In this document: positions 9,926-18,100 of the stretch, one piece after another
Position numbering within the stretch: position 1 is the first letter of the stretch
How the letters are laid out: each line of letters begins with the position of its first letter
Assembly (NCBI GenBank): GCA_902577515.1
Contig: CACGZJ010000004.1
Span: 1-64,000, forward strand
Source: an uncultured Bacteroidota bacterium
GTDB lineage: Bacteria; Bacteroidota; Bacteroidia; Flavobacteriales; Flavobacteriaceae
DNA length: 64,000 bases
Direction of reading: 5' to 3'
Notes under the pieces: generated by a model
Seen by the model: the letters and a program-made list of their open reading frames with translations, nothing else
Told to the model about the DNA's origin: nothing
Database searches by the model: none
Made by a program: the position numbers and the translations under genes

Positions 9926-10142
9926 TTTACACGGAAAAACTCATCCAGAGGGACTGAAATTAATTGAAGAATACATGCTTTTAAATTCAACTAAGGGTAG
10001 TGTGAGTCTTAAAGTTATAACAGGAAACTCTCCAGTTATGCAAAAAAAAATAATTGATCAAATATGTAATAAGTACGGGTTCTCTTATTATATTCCTTCG
10101 CATAATCCAGGAGAAATGATAATACAATATGAAAAACTATAA
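9915..10142 (+). CDS. stand-alone Smr-domain protein
   Basis: 75 residues that consist only of a small-MutS-related domain. The diagnostic DLHG motif is at residues 4-7 and the glycine-rich turn is VITGNSP at 34-40 in place of the common GxG. Smr domains nick or bind nucleic acids; some are fused to the C-terminus of MutS2. Here the domain is a separate gene that overlaps mutS by 11 bases and the next lipoprotein gene by 14, so translation is probably coupled to both. The domain is slightly short and the GxG variant may lower activity. A run of nine A at 10042-10050 lies within the gene. Recognition is good; the role in repair is inference. Confidence 0.82.
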   Translation: MEIDLHGKTHPEGLKLIEEYMLLNSTKGSVSLKVITGNSPVMQKKIIDQICNKYGFSYYIPSHNPGEMIIQYEKL

Positions 10143-11247
10143 ACAGATACTTTTCATATTCTTCATAATTATTAACTCATGTTCAAAAGAAGATGAGATT
10201 AATCAGTTAAATCAAACTATTCTTGATCTTCAAGCTAATATATCTCAGCTAAATTCCCAAATAAATGATTATGCTGTTCAAATAAATCAACTTACCTCTA
10301 AAAATAATATTTTGTCAAATCAAATTGAAGATTTAAATAATCAGCTAAGTGGTTTTCAGGATCAAATTGAAAATTATATAATTCAAATAGAAGTGCTAGC
10401 TGAGGAAAATTTAATTCTTGATTCTGAAAATAATAATCTAACAGTTCAACTTTCTGAGCTTCAAGATCAGCTTAACCTGATTCAAGCTCAAGGGGCAGAA
10501 GATGGAGTTTATATTTTTGATCAAATTGAGATATCTGTCCCCCCCTTTTCTGGAACAATGTGGGACTTGCCAGACTTAATAACTTCCTCTGATTATACAG
10601 TTTACTCAACATCATCATACCAAGGAATTGAAACTAGAATGTTTTATGACAAAGCTATCCCTGATTTTATTGATTACCCTGCTCATATATTTAAAGTCAA
10701 TTTTGGTGATGGGTTATCTGTAGATTTTGAAATTTATACTGAATTTTCTCAAGAGGAAGCACTTGCGATTAAACAAAAATATGCCCCATTAATGGGTCAA
10801 CTTGGAAAAGAATTAAGAAAAAATATTAAATCAATTGAATTTTTAAAAGGTGAGGAAGTTGCCTCTGCTCAAAGATCAGATGATCTTTCTTATGCGAATA
10901 TCACATTTCATGTTGATTGGTTAAACAATATTGTACAGACAAGACCAGGTGGAGATAGAACTGAAGAGCTATTTATCCATGAATCGACACATTTATCGAT
11001 TGACCCCTATGTTTATGGTCAACAAGGTTGGGCTGATGCTGTTAACTTAGATGGAAATTATCTGTCAAATTATGCAAAAGATAATCCAGATTCAGAAGAT
11101 GTTGCAGAAACTTTTCAAGCTTATATTGCAGTTAAATATTTCCCTAAAAGAATAACAAGTTCATTAAGGGATACAATTCTATCTGTTTCCCTTAATAGAT
11201 TTAAATATTTCGACTCGTTAAATTTAGATTTATCTATCTATAAATAG
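10129..11247 (+). CDS. coiled-coil lipoprotein with a HExxH metallopeptidase-like domain
   Basis: 372 residues. A short signal peptide ends in a lipobox with Cys18 (INSC), predicting anchoring in the outer membrane. Residues about 22-120 are a long Gln/Asn-rich coiled coil with repeated Leu/Ile heptads (for example NQLNQTILDLQANISQLNSQ). The C-terminal half is globular and holds HESTH at 284-288 with a downstream Glu at 327 in DVAETFQAY, the spacing of a zinc-binding gluzincin. Catalysis is inferred, not shown. Family not recognised. The gene overlaps smr by 14 bases. A run of seven C interrupts the reading frame region at 10539-10545. Confidence 0.75.
   Translation: MKNYKQILFIFFIIINSCSKEDEINQLNQTILDLQANISQLNSQINDYAVQINQLTSKNNILSNQIEDLNNQLSGFQDQIENYIIQIEVLAEENLILDSENNNLTVQLSELQDQLNLIQAQGAEDGVYIFDQIEISVPPFSGTMWDLPDLITSSDYTVYSTSSYQGIETRMFYDKAIPDFIDYPAHIFKVNFGDGLSVDFEIYTEFSQEEALAIKQKYAPLMGQLGKELRKNIKSIEFLKGEEVASAQRSDDLSYANITFHVDWLNNIVQTRPGGDRTEELFIHESTHLSIDPYVYGQQGWADAVNLDGNYLSNYAKDNPDSEDVAETFQAYIAVKYFPKRITSSLRDTILSVSLNRFKYFDSLNLDLSIYK
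10539..10545 (+). repeat. C7 homopolymer inside the lipoprotein gene
   Basis: Seven consecutive C cover the codons of Val137-Pro-Pro just after the coiled coil. Long G/C runs are very rare in this AT-rich window. Gain or loss of one base would truncate the protein before its HESTH motif, so the tract is a candidate slippage site. Confidence 0.7.
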
Positions 11248-11258
11248 TTAAATTATTA

Positions 11259-11266
11259 TAAATTTG
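11259..11266 (+). promoter_or_regulatory. -7 promoter box of the tRNA-Gly/tRNA-Leu unit
   Basis: TAAATTTG matches the Bacteroidota -7 consensus TAnnTTTG exactly and ends eight bases before the first base of tRNA-Gly, the expected distance to a start site. The -33 element is not obvious. Confidence 0.55.
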
Positions 11267-11274
11267 CATTCTCT

Positions 11275-11347
11275 GCGAAAGTAGCTCAGTTGGTAGAGCA
11301 TCACCTTGCCAAGGTGAGGGTCGCGGGTTCGAATCCCGTCTTTCGCT
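11275..11347 (+). tRNA. tRNA-Gly (GCC)
   Basis: 73 bases fold as a cloverleaf: acceptor GCGAAAG pairs with CTTTCGC, discriminator T, anticodon loop with GCC between CACCT-type stem arms, T-loop GTTCGAATC. CCA is not encoded. Four bases separate it from tRNA-Leu, so both are probably processed from one transcript. Confidence 0.96.
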
Positions 11348-11351
11348 CAAC

Positions 11352-11437
11352 GCTCGAGTGGTGGAATTGGTAGACACGTTGGACTTAAAATCCAATGAGC
11401 AGTAATGCTCGTGCGGGTTCAAGTCCCGCCTCGAGTA
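11352..11437 (+). tRNA. tRNA-Leu (UAA)
   Basis: 86-base class II tRNA with a long variable arm. Acceptor GCTCGAG pairs with CTCGAGT (first pair G-U), discriminator A. The anticodon loop CTTAAAA gives UAA. D-loop GGTAGACAC and T-loop GTTCAAGTC are typical for leucine tRNAs. No encoded CCA. Confidence 0.95.
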
Positions 11438-11441
11438 CAGA

Positions 11442-11467
11442 AAAGCCTCCAAGATGGAGGCTTTTTA
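11442..11467 (+). terminator. intrinsic (bidirectional) terminator after the tRNA pair
   Basis: AAAGCCTCC and GGAGGCTTT form a 9-bp stem around a 5-base loop, followed by a T run. A run of A on the other flank lets the same hairpin terminate the converging DinB-family gene, whose stop codon lies at its edge. This is the clearest terminator in the window. Confidence 0.9.
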
Positions 11468-12022
11468 TTTATTTCTCTTTCCCTTTTGCTTAATATTCTT
11501 CTTAGCCATTTTAATATGTTCAATATGATGTTTAGTGTGCCATGCATACATCCCAACATGCTCGTGAAGAATTATATTTTTATCTCTTGATGAGTGATAG
11601 TATGTTTTTTTGAAATCTTTCTCTGATAACGTCTTTAGAAGGCTAACCCATTTAGCGTGTATTCCTTCAATTACATTTAAGCTATCTTTTACATCTAAAA
11701 CATTAGAGTCAGGGGTTGTTAAAAATTCAGCTACTTCATACATTTTAACGCTAGGATTTTCCTCTAGTAATGTATGTTTTGTTCTTAAGAATGCATATGT
11801 ATGTGTATCACAAAAATGGTGAATAATTTGAGCTATATTCATTCCTCCATCTCTATAAGTTTTTTTAAAATCTGTCTTGTCAAGACCTTTTACGGACTCT
11901 CTAAGATCACTGGCAAATGACTCTAGTGTTTTTATATCTTCAACTGTTCTTGAAAAGTTAAAATCAAGTATGGCTTTATATTTTCCAATAGGAAACTTTA
12001 AATTATTTAGTTCATTTTCCAT
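11465..12022 (-). CDS. DinB/YfiT-like putative metal-dependent S-transferase
   Basis: 185 residues of the DinB four-helix fold, closest in look to the YfiT/BstA group of bacillithiol S-transferases. The block YRDGGMNIAQIIHHFCDTH near residues 57-75 and the C-terminal AWHTKHHIEHI supply the three conserved histidines that bind a divalent metal. Some Bacteroidota make bacillithiol, so thiol conjugation of electrophiles is plausible, but the substrate is not shown by the sequence. No signal peptide. ATG start; its end sits in the shared terminator hairpin. Confidence 0.82.
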   Translation of the reverse strand: MENELNNLKFPIGKYKAILDFNFSRTVEDIKTLESFASDLRESVKGLDKTDFKKTYRDGGMNIAQIIHHFCDTHTYAFLRTKHTLLEENPSVKMYEVAEFLTTPDSNVLDVKDSLNVIEGIHAKWVSLLKTLSEKDFKKTYYHSSRDKNIILHEHVGMYAWHTKHHIEHIKMAKKNIKQKGKRNK

Positions 12023-12029
12023 AGTAGGT

Positions 12030-13028
12030 TTAGTTTAAGTTTGAGTAGTCGTTTATAATTGTTTCAATTATTTTTTTGGATTCATCTTTGTATTTTATTT
12101 CTAACACTTTTGGGGACTCAATCCAATTAGAGATAATGTCTATATTTTTTTTTGAGAACCTATCAATTACCGTTACTCCTTCTTTTTTTAGTGCTGCAGC
12201 ATTAAACTGCTGTTCTATTTGACCTTCAACAGGAACAACAATCATAGGCTTACCTAGAAATATTGCCTCCGAGGTTGTAGCGAAACCACCAGCACAAACA
12301 ATTCCATAACAAGAAGCAAATTTATTTAAAAATAAATCTTCAGAAAGAGGTTCAACATTTACACCAGATATTATTTCTTGTTTGTCAGCATCAAGAGAAA
12401 AAATAGTCCACTTTTTCTTAAGTGGTAATTGATTAATAATCTCAATCAAATTTGAAGGAGAATAGGTAGGTAAATAAACAATTATTTCATCACTAGTTGT
12501 TACTTTCAGATCCCTAATTTTATTTCTAATTATTGGAAAAAAAATTTTATCTGTATATTTTTTATAATGGTATCCATATCCAAGTTTAGTAGGAATTATA
12601 TAATTTATTGCCCATAATACAATCCTGTTGTAAGTCTTTGGTCTAGGAGTATTCTTTAGACTCATGGAATATTGGTTTGTTAATTCAAAACACTTCACAT
12701 TATTAAATTTTGCAGACCATGCAGAAACTGGTTCAAAATCATTTATTATCAAATCATATTTCTTTACAGGACATGATAAAATCTCTCTTAATAATCTAAA
12801 ATAATTATTTAGAAAAACAGTTTTTAGCCAATTAACTGATCCATTATCGGTATAGAAAAAAGTAACACCTTTAAAATGTTTGATAGGTTTTTCTTCTAGT
12901 AAAAAATCATTTTTAGGGCCACTTGTAATGATTTCAAGTTCAGCTACTTCTTTTATTTTTGGAATAATGTTTTGAGCTCTTGCTAAATGGCCATTACCTG
13001 TAGTCTGTATTGCATATAGAATTTTCAT
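12030..13028 (-). CDS. MJ1255/VC2487-type glycosyltransferase
   Basis: 332 residues with a GT-B fold. The N-terminal MKILYAIQTTGNGHLARA is the nucleotide-sugar glycosyltransferase start seen in MurG-like proteins, and the C-terminal part has CAGGFATTSEAIFLGKPMIVVPV, the donor-binding segment. It resembles the TIGR00661-type family of unknown acceptor. Starts with ATG that overlaps the stop of the metallophosphoesterase gene by four bases (ATGA), so the two are translationally coupled. No membrane anchor is apparent. A role in envelope glycolipid synthesis is inferred from the partner. Confidence 0.82.
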   Translation of the reverse strand: MKILYAIQTTGNGHLARAQNIIPKIKEVAELEIITSGPKNDFLLEEKPIKHFKGVTFFYTDNGSVNWLKTVFLNNYFRLLREILSCPVKKYDLIINDFEPVSAWSAKFNNVKCFELTNQYSMSLKNTPRPKTYNRIVLWAINYIIPTKLGYGYHYKKYTDKIFFPIIRNKIRDLKVTTSDEIIVYLPTYSPSNLIEIINQLPLKKKWTIFSLDADKQEIISGVNVEPLSEDLFLNKFASCYGIVCAGGFATTSEAIFLGKPMIVVPVEGQIEQQFNAAALKKEGVTVIDRFSKKNIDIISNWIESPKVLEIKYKDESKKIIETIINDYSNLN

Positions 13029-13864
13029 TTATCCTTAAGGATTTTAAACTCTTCTATCATGTCTTTATAAAGCTCCTTATTTGTCATCTCAACTCTAGAT
13101 CCTTCATCATTATTGAAATCAGATTCAGTTCGAGTGTGATTATATATTGACCATTTATTATCTAAATATTCTAAAGATGATAAACTCTCTAACCAGTCTC
13201 CTGAATTCATGTAAATAATTTCATCACCATCTACGTCAAAGGATTCAATTTTTGGAGTATGAATATGTCCCAAGACAACATATTTATATCCATTTTTATG
13301 AGCTGTTTCAGCAGCTACTCTCTCAAAATTGCTAAAGTACTGGACAGCAGTTTTTACGTTAGCTTTAATAGCTTTTGAGAAATTTAACCTTGGACCTCCT
13401 AGAGGTTTCATTATTTTTTTATTTAGCCAACTATTGAACATTATCATATAGTCATAAACAAATCCTGCAAATTTAGTTATCCATTGTGTCTGAATAGAAA
13501 AATCAAAAACATCACCATGAAAAATCCAGACTTTTCCTTCATCAGTATCTAATACTACTTGATTAACAATTTGAAAGTTTTGAATTTTATAATTTAAAAA
13601 CTTTCTTAATAGTTCGTCATGATTACCAACTACATAATGGATTTCTTTACCCTGAGATATTAGGTCTAGAAAGTATTTTACAACCTTCATATGAGAGCTA
13701 GGCCAATACTTTTTATTGAATAATAAAATATCTACAAAGTCTCCATTAATTACAATTTTTTTTGCATCAATTGTTTTTAAATATGACAAAACTTCATCAG
13801 CTTCAGAACCATAGGTCCCAAGGTGTAAATCGGAAATAACTAGTATGTCTATATTACGTTTCAC
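13025..13864 (-). CDS. metallophosphoesterase, LpxH-like
   Basis: 279 residues with the full calcineurin-like set: ISDLHLG (Asp12, His14), NGDFVDI, VGNHDE, HGDVFD and GHIHTP, which together bind two metal ions. It resembles UDP-2,3-diacylglucosamine diphosphatase LpxH of lipid A synthesis, but is longer than the 240-residue enzyme and lacks proof of that substrate. The start is GTG at 13864 (MKRNIDILVISDLHLG), the only start that keeps the first metal motif. It is the first gene of a coupled pair with the glycosyltransferase. Confidence 0.85.
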   Translation of the reverse strand: MKRNIDILVISDLHLGTYGSEADEVLSYLKTIDAKKIVINGDFVDILLFNKKYWPSSHMKVVKYFLDLISQGKEIHYVVGNHDELLRKFLNYKIQNFQIVNQVVLDTDEGKVWIFHGDVFDFSIQTQWITKFAGFVYDYMIMFNSWLNKKIMKPLGGPRLNFSKAIKANVKTAVQYFSNFERVAAETAHKNGYKYVVLGHIHTPKIESFDVDGDEIIYMNSGDWLESLSSLEYLDNKWSIYNHTRTESDFNNDEGSRVEMTNKELYKDMIEEFKILKDK

Positions 13865-13909
13865 TAGTTTGCAAATTTACTTAAAGATTATAATTTGAGA
13901 TAATAAATA

Positions 13910-14125
13910 CTAAAGCTTATCGACATATTCTTTAAACGAAACACCATGTATGCGCTTAAAATTATTATCAAATTCTTGTTTTGATTTAAAACCACATAAC
14001 GCCCAGATTTTGTTTATAGAGGTTGTGTCCTTTGAAGTTAAGGATTTAGCCAAAGTAATAGCATAGCTAACTTTGGATCGGTTTATTTTTAGGTTAATAT
14101 TTTCGATAACTGGTTTAATAGTCAT
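13910..14125 (-). CDS. small AraC-type half DNA-binding domain
   Basis: 71 residues. The C-terminal part, ALCGFKSKQEFDNNFKRIHGVSFKEYV, matches the second helix-turn-helix of AraC regulators (GF.S...F...FK...G.S...Y). The preceding INRSKVSYAITLAKSL resembles the linker helix. The first helix-turn-helix and any sensor domain are missing, and no remnant is visible upstream. It could be a small regulator, or a relic of a lost AraC gene with a preserved reading frame. ATG start, own short intergenic spaces of 45 and 55 bases. This gene is the only content of the 316-base stretch between its neighbours. Confidence 0.55.
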   Translation of the reverse strand: MTIKPVIENINLKINRSKVSYAITLAKSLTSKDTTSINKIWALCGFKSKQEFDNNFKRIHGVSFKEYVDKL

Positions 14126-14180
14126 CTAAATGTATGAAAAAAATCAAATCAGTTTACAAAATCCTAAAAAAGATATGTTG

Positions 14181-14474
14181 TTACATAAAAGCCTGAAGCT
14201 TCATTGCAAGTCCCTGATCACCCTTAATTTTTAGTTTTCCACTCATAACCGCCATCATTGGGTTCACCTTACCATTTTTGAGATCCTCCATTAAAGAACC
14301 TGCCATAGTAATAGTACAATCAGCCTCCATATCTTCTAATAAAATTTTATTTTCAGATCCGGTCCCATCGATACAAATAGAGTTACCGTCAATCTCAAAC
14401 TTTATAACACCTCCTATTGGAGCTGCATTTTTTGCTTTTGATTGAAAATTTGAAAGTATGTTTTCTTTGTCCAT
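14181..14474 (-). CDS. SCP2 sterol-binding domain protein
   Basis: 97 residues forming a single SCP2 domain, a hydrophobic-pocket fold that carries lipids or acyl-CoA. The GVIKFEIDGNSICIDG strand pair, DCTITMAGSLMEDLKNGKVNPMMAVMSGKLKIKGDQGLAMKL block is typical. It is transcribed divergently from the fused beta-oxidation gene with 69 bases between, so the two may share a control region. A function as a carrier or presenter of acyl-CoA for that pathway is an inference from the context. Confidence 0.88.
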   Translation of the reverse strand: MDKENILSNFQSKAKNAAPIGGVIKFEIDGNSICIDGTGSENKILLEDMEADCTITMAGSLMEDLKNGKVNPMMAVMSGKLKIKGDQGLAMKLQAFM

Positions 14475-14543
14475 AGTTATATCTTAAAGTTGTAAAGTTA
14501 GTAATTAAAATAATTTATTTAGATTAGCAAATATTATAAAAAA

Positions 14544-16928
14544 ATGAATTTTAAAGTTAAAAAAGCCGCAGTTCTTGGTTCTGGTGTAATGGGTTCAGGA
14601 ATTGCTTGTCATCTTGCAAATGTTGGGATAGATGTTTTAATGCTCGACATTCAGCCTAAAGACAAATCAATAAAAAACAGGAATATAATTGCCGATGATG
14701 CATTAAATAACGCAATTAAGTCCAAGCCTAATCCACTTTACAAAAAAGAATATGCATCAAGAATAACAACAGGTAATTTCGATGATGATTTTGAAAAAAT
14801 AAAAGATGCAGATTGGATTATTGAAGTTGTTATTGAAAATTTAGAAATTAAAAAAACAATTTTTGAAAAGGTTGAAAAATATAAGTCTGATGGCGCTTTT
14901 GTAACTTCTAATACTTCAAGTATTCCAATATCTCTTTTGTGCGAGGGAAGATCAGATAGCTTTAAATCATTATTTTGTGGAACGCATTTTTTCAATCCTC
15001 CTAGATATTTAAGACTATTCGAAGTTATTCCTCAAACTAAAACTGATCCTAAGTTAGTTTCATTTTTGATGGAATTTGGAGATGTAATACTTGGAAAGCA
15101 AACAGTACTTTGTAAAGATACTCCTGGATTCATTGGAAACAGAATTGGTGTAATGTGTGGTATAAAATCATCTCAGTTAACAGAAAAATATAATTTTAAA
15201 ATTGAAGAAGTTGATTTGATGACAGGTAGTGTTATAGGTCTTCCTAATTCTGGAACATTCAGATTACAAGATTTGGTTGGACTAGATACAAGTGACAATG
15301 TAACTAACTTTTTAGTAAACAATGTAAATCATGACACATTCTACAGCAAACTAAAAGATCAACCTGAAAATAAATCTTTCAAATTTTTAATTGAAAATAA
15401 GTTTTTCGGAAACAAATCTGGTAAAGGATACTATGAAAAAACTAAAGAAAAAGACGAAAATGGTAGGTCTGTTATTAAAGCTCTTGACCTTGAAACAAAT
15501 GAATATAGAGAATCAATTAAACCTAATTTACCTGAAATTAAAGAAGCAAAATCTATAGAGCTATTTGATAGAAGATTAAAGTTTTTAGTCGATGGTGATT
15601 CAAACGTTAATAAATTTTATAAAGAATATTTTTCATGTATACTGTCATATTCTGCTATGAGTGTTCCAGAGATTGCAGATGATTATTATCAAATAGATGA
15701 CGCAATAAGAACTGGCTATGCATGGAGCTATGGTCCATTTGAAATATGGGATAATATTGGAATTGAAACTGGAATTGAAATGATAAAAAGCTGTGGTGAA
15801 GAAGTTCCAAATTGGATCACAGATATGTCTGCCTCTGGAGCAGAATCATTCTACAAATTTGAAGATGGAAAAAAGAAATTTTATGATGTTAATTCTAAGA
15901 AATATATAAATGTTCCAAGCTCTGAGAATCATTACATACTCGATGCATTTAGAGAAAATAAACAGATTTTAAGAAATCCAGAGTGTACCGTGCATGACAT
16001 AGGAGATGGTGTTATGTGTATTGAATTTCAGACAAAAGGAAATTCTATAGGGGAAGGAATAGCTAAAGGGATAAATGAGGCAATTGATATTGCTGAAAGA
16101 GATGGCTGGAATGGAATAGTAATTGGTAATAATGACAAACAGTTCTCTGTTGGAGCTAACCTTATGAATATGGGTATGATGGCTATGCAGAAGAACTTTG
16201 ATGAAATAGAAAAGTTTCTTGTAGGATTCCAAAAGATATTGATGAGGATGAGGACATGTAATATACCTGTTGTTTCTGCAACTCATGGATTTGTTATGGG
16301 TGGAGGACTTGAAGTTTCAATACATTGTGATGCTGGTATTCATGCTTCAGAGTCATATATTGGTCTTGTTGAGGCTGGAGTTGGTCTTATACCTGGTGGA
16401 GGTGGAACAAAAGAAATGGCAATGAGGGCATCTGATTCATTTAATTCAGGAGATGTAAAAATGCCTTCATTAATTGATCATTTTAAATCAATCGCAATGG
16501 GATCAGTATCCATGTCAGCTCACGAGGCTTATGATCTTCACTATCTTCTCCCAGAGAGAGATTTCATTTGTATGAATCGTATGAGAAATATTAGTATGGC
16601 GAAAGAAAAAGTATTAAGTCTAAAAACAGGCTATATACCTCCTTCATCAAGACAAGACATTGAAGTTTTAGGAAGATCAGGATTATCAACATTATACTCT
16701 GCTATAAATGAATTTAGACTTGGTAATTACATGTCTGACTATGATGTAGAAGTATCCAGAAAAATAGCTTATGTTATGTGTGGAGGAGATTTAACGTATT
16801 CTCAAAATGTAAGTGAAGAATACCTTCTTGATCTTGAAAGAGAAAACTTCATGAGTCTTCTTGGAAATCAAAAAACATTAGACAGAATTCAGCATATGCT
16901 GATGACAAAAAAACCATTAAGAAATTAA
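14544..16928 (+). CDS. fused 3-hydroxyacyl-CoA dehydrogenase / enoyl-CoA hydratase
   Basis: 794-residue fatty acid beta-oxidation enzyme. The NAD-binding fold is at the N-terminus (GSGVMGSGIA, residues 12-21), the C-terminal dehydrogenase domains follow with FCGTHFFNPP (catalytic His), and an enoyl-CoA hydratase (crotonase) domain occupies about residues 485-690 with HGFVMGGGLEVSIHCDAGI and GLIPGGGGTKEM. The order dehydrogenase-hydratase is the reverse of Escherichia coli FadB and common in Bacteroidota. It catalyses hydration of enoyl-CoA and oxidation to 3-ketoacyl-CoA, handing product to the thiolase encoded two bases downstream. No acyl-CoA dehydrogenase gene is next to it here. Confidence 0.93.
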   Translation: MNFKVKKAAVLGSGVMGSGIACHLANVGIDVLMLDIQPKDKSIKNRNIIADDALNNAIKSKPNPLYKKEYASRITTGNFDDDFEKIKDADWIIEVVIENLEIKKTIFEKVEKYKSDGAFVTSNTSSIPISLLCEGRSDSFKSLFCGTHFFNPPRYLRLFEVIPQTKTDPKLVSFLMEFGDVILGKQTVLCKDTPGFIGNRIGVMCGIKSSQLTEKYNFKIEEVDLMTGSVIGLPNSGTFRLQDLVGLDTSDNVTNFLVNNVNHDTFYSKLKDQPENKSFKFLIENKFFGNKSGKGYYEKTKEKDENGRSVIKALDLETNEYRESIKPNLPEIKEAKSIELFDRRLKFLVDGDSNVNKFYKEYFSCILSYSAMSVPEIADDYYQIDDAIRTGYAWSYGPFEIWDNIGIETGIEMIKSCGEEVPNWITDMSASGAESFYKFEDGKKKFYDVNSKKYINVPSSENHYILDAFRENKQILRNPECTVHDIGDGVMCIEFQTKGNSIGEGIAKGINEAIDIAERDGWNGIVIGNNDKQFSVGANLMNMGMMAMQKNFDEIEKFLVGFQKILMRMRTCNIPVVSATHGFVMGGGLEVSIHCDAGIHASESYIGLVEAGVGLIPGGGGTKEMAMRASDSFNSGDVKMPSLIDHFKSIAMGSVSMSAHEAYDLHYLLPERDFICMNRMRNISMAKEKVLSLKTGYIPPSSRQDIEVLGRSGLSTLYSAINEFRLGNYMSDYDVEVSRKIAYVMCGGDLTYSQNVSEEYLLDLERENFMSLLGNQKTLDRIQHMLMTKKPLRN

Positions 16929-16930
16929 TT

Positions 16931-18100
16931 ATGGAAGCATATATAGTAGCTGGTTATAGATCAGCAGTTGGAAAAGCAAAAAAAGGTGGCTTTAAAAATT
17001 ATAGAACCGATGATCTTGCGGTTGATGTTATAAAACATCTTGCATCTCAAGTCCCAGAACTTGATACAACAAAAGTTGATGATGTTATAGTAGGATGTGC
17101 TAATCCAGAGGGTGAACAAGGTCTTCAAGTAGCAAGACTAATATCTGCTAGAGCTCTTGGAAAAGAAGTCCCAGGTGTAACAATTAATAGGTATTGTGCT
17201 TCAGGTCTTGAGGCTATATCCATGGCTGTTAGTAAAGTAAGAGCTGGATTTGGACATATTTTTGTTGCCGGAGGGATTGAAAGTATGAGTCTAATTCCAA
17301 TGACTGGATACAAATTGTCACCAAGTTACAAGGCAAATCTTGATAATATGAATTATCATATTGGAATGGGACACACAGCTGAAGCTGTTGCTGAAAAATA
17401 TAAAATATCAAGAGAAGCTTCAGATCAATTTTCATATGAGTCTCATCAAAAAGCAGCAAATGCAATTGAAAAGGGATTGTTTAAGGATGAGATTGTTCCA
17501 GTTACTGTTGAAGAAGTATTTGTCCAGGATGGAAAGAAAGTATCTAAATCTCATACGGTTGATATGGATGAGGGAGTTAGAAGGGAAACAACAGTTGAAG
17601 CTTTAGCTAAATTAAGATCTGCTTTCAAACTTGGAGGTATAGTTACTGCCGGTAGCTCATCTCAAATGTCTGATGGTGCTGCTTTTGTTTTAGTTATGTC
17701 TGAAGAGATGGTTAAACAGCTAGGAGTTAAACCAATTGCAAGGATGGTAACTTGTACTTCAGGAGGAGTAGATCCTTTATACATGGGAATAGGACCTGTT
17801 GAAGCAATCCCTAAAGCTTTAAGTCAGGCAGGGTTAAAATTATCTGATATAGAACAGACAGAATTAAATGAAGCTTTCGCTTGTCAAGCTCTAGCTGTAA
17901 TCAAGGAAAGTGGTTTAAATCCTGATACTGTAAATGTTAATGGTGGAGCAATTGCTCTTGGTCATCCTTTAGGTTGTACTGGTGCTAAACTTTCAATACA
18001 ATTACTTAATGAGATGAAAAGAAGAAATCAAAAGTATGGAATGGTTACTGCTTGTGTTGGAGGAGGTCAAGGAATTGCAGGTATTTACGAGAGACTCTAA
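16931..18100 (+). CDS. fadA: acetyl-CoA acyltransferase (beta-oxidation thiolase)
   Basis: 389 residues. Cleaves 3-ketoacyl-CoA with CoA, releasing acetyl-CoA. The acyl-accepting Cys89 is in NRYCASGLEAI; the general-base His is in GGAIALGHPLGCTGAK and the second Cys in ACVGGGQGIAGIYE. It begins two bases after the fused dehydrogenase/hydratase gene, which gives an operon. The TAA stop shares four bases with the converging umuD stop. Confidence 0.95.
   Translation: MEAYIVAGYRSAVGKAKKGGFKNYRTDDLAVDVIKHLASQVPELDTTKVDDVIVGCANPEGEQGLQVARLISARALGKEVPGVTINRYCASGLEAISMAVSKVRAGFGHIFVAGGIESMSLIPMTGYKLSPSYKANLDNMNYHIGMGHTAEAVAEKYKISREASDQFSYESHQKAANAIEKGLFKDEIVPVTVEEVFVQDGKKVSKSHTVDMDEGVRRETTVEALAKLRSAFKLGGIVTAGSSSQMSDGAAFVLVMSEEMVKQLGVKPIARMVTCTSGGVDPLYMGIGPVEAIPKALSQAGLKLSDIEQTELNEAFACQALAVIKESGLNPDTVNVNGGAIALGHPLGCTGAKLSIQLLNEMKRRNQKYGMVTACVGGGQGIAGIYERL

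Noticed and set aside
11234-11590. short open frames across the tRNA genes on both strands
   Set aside because: They cover the cloverleaf sequences and the terminator hairpin; the apparent peptides come from tRNA bases.
15969-16286. 105-codon minus-strand frame inside the beta-oxidation gene
   Set aside because: Antisense to the crotonase domain; His/Tyr-rich composition is that of a shadow frame.
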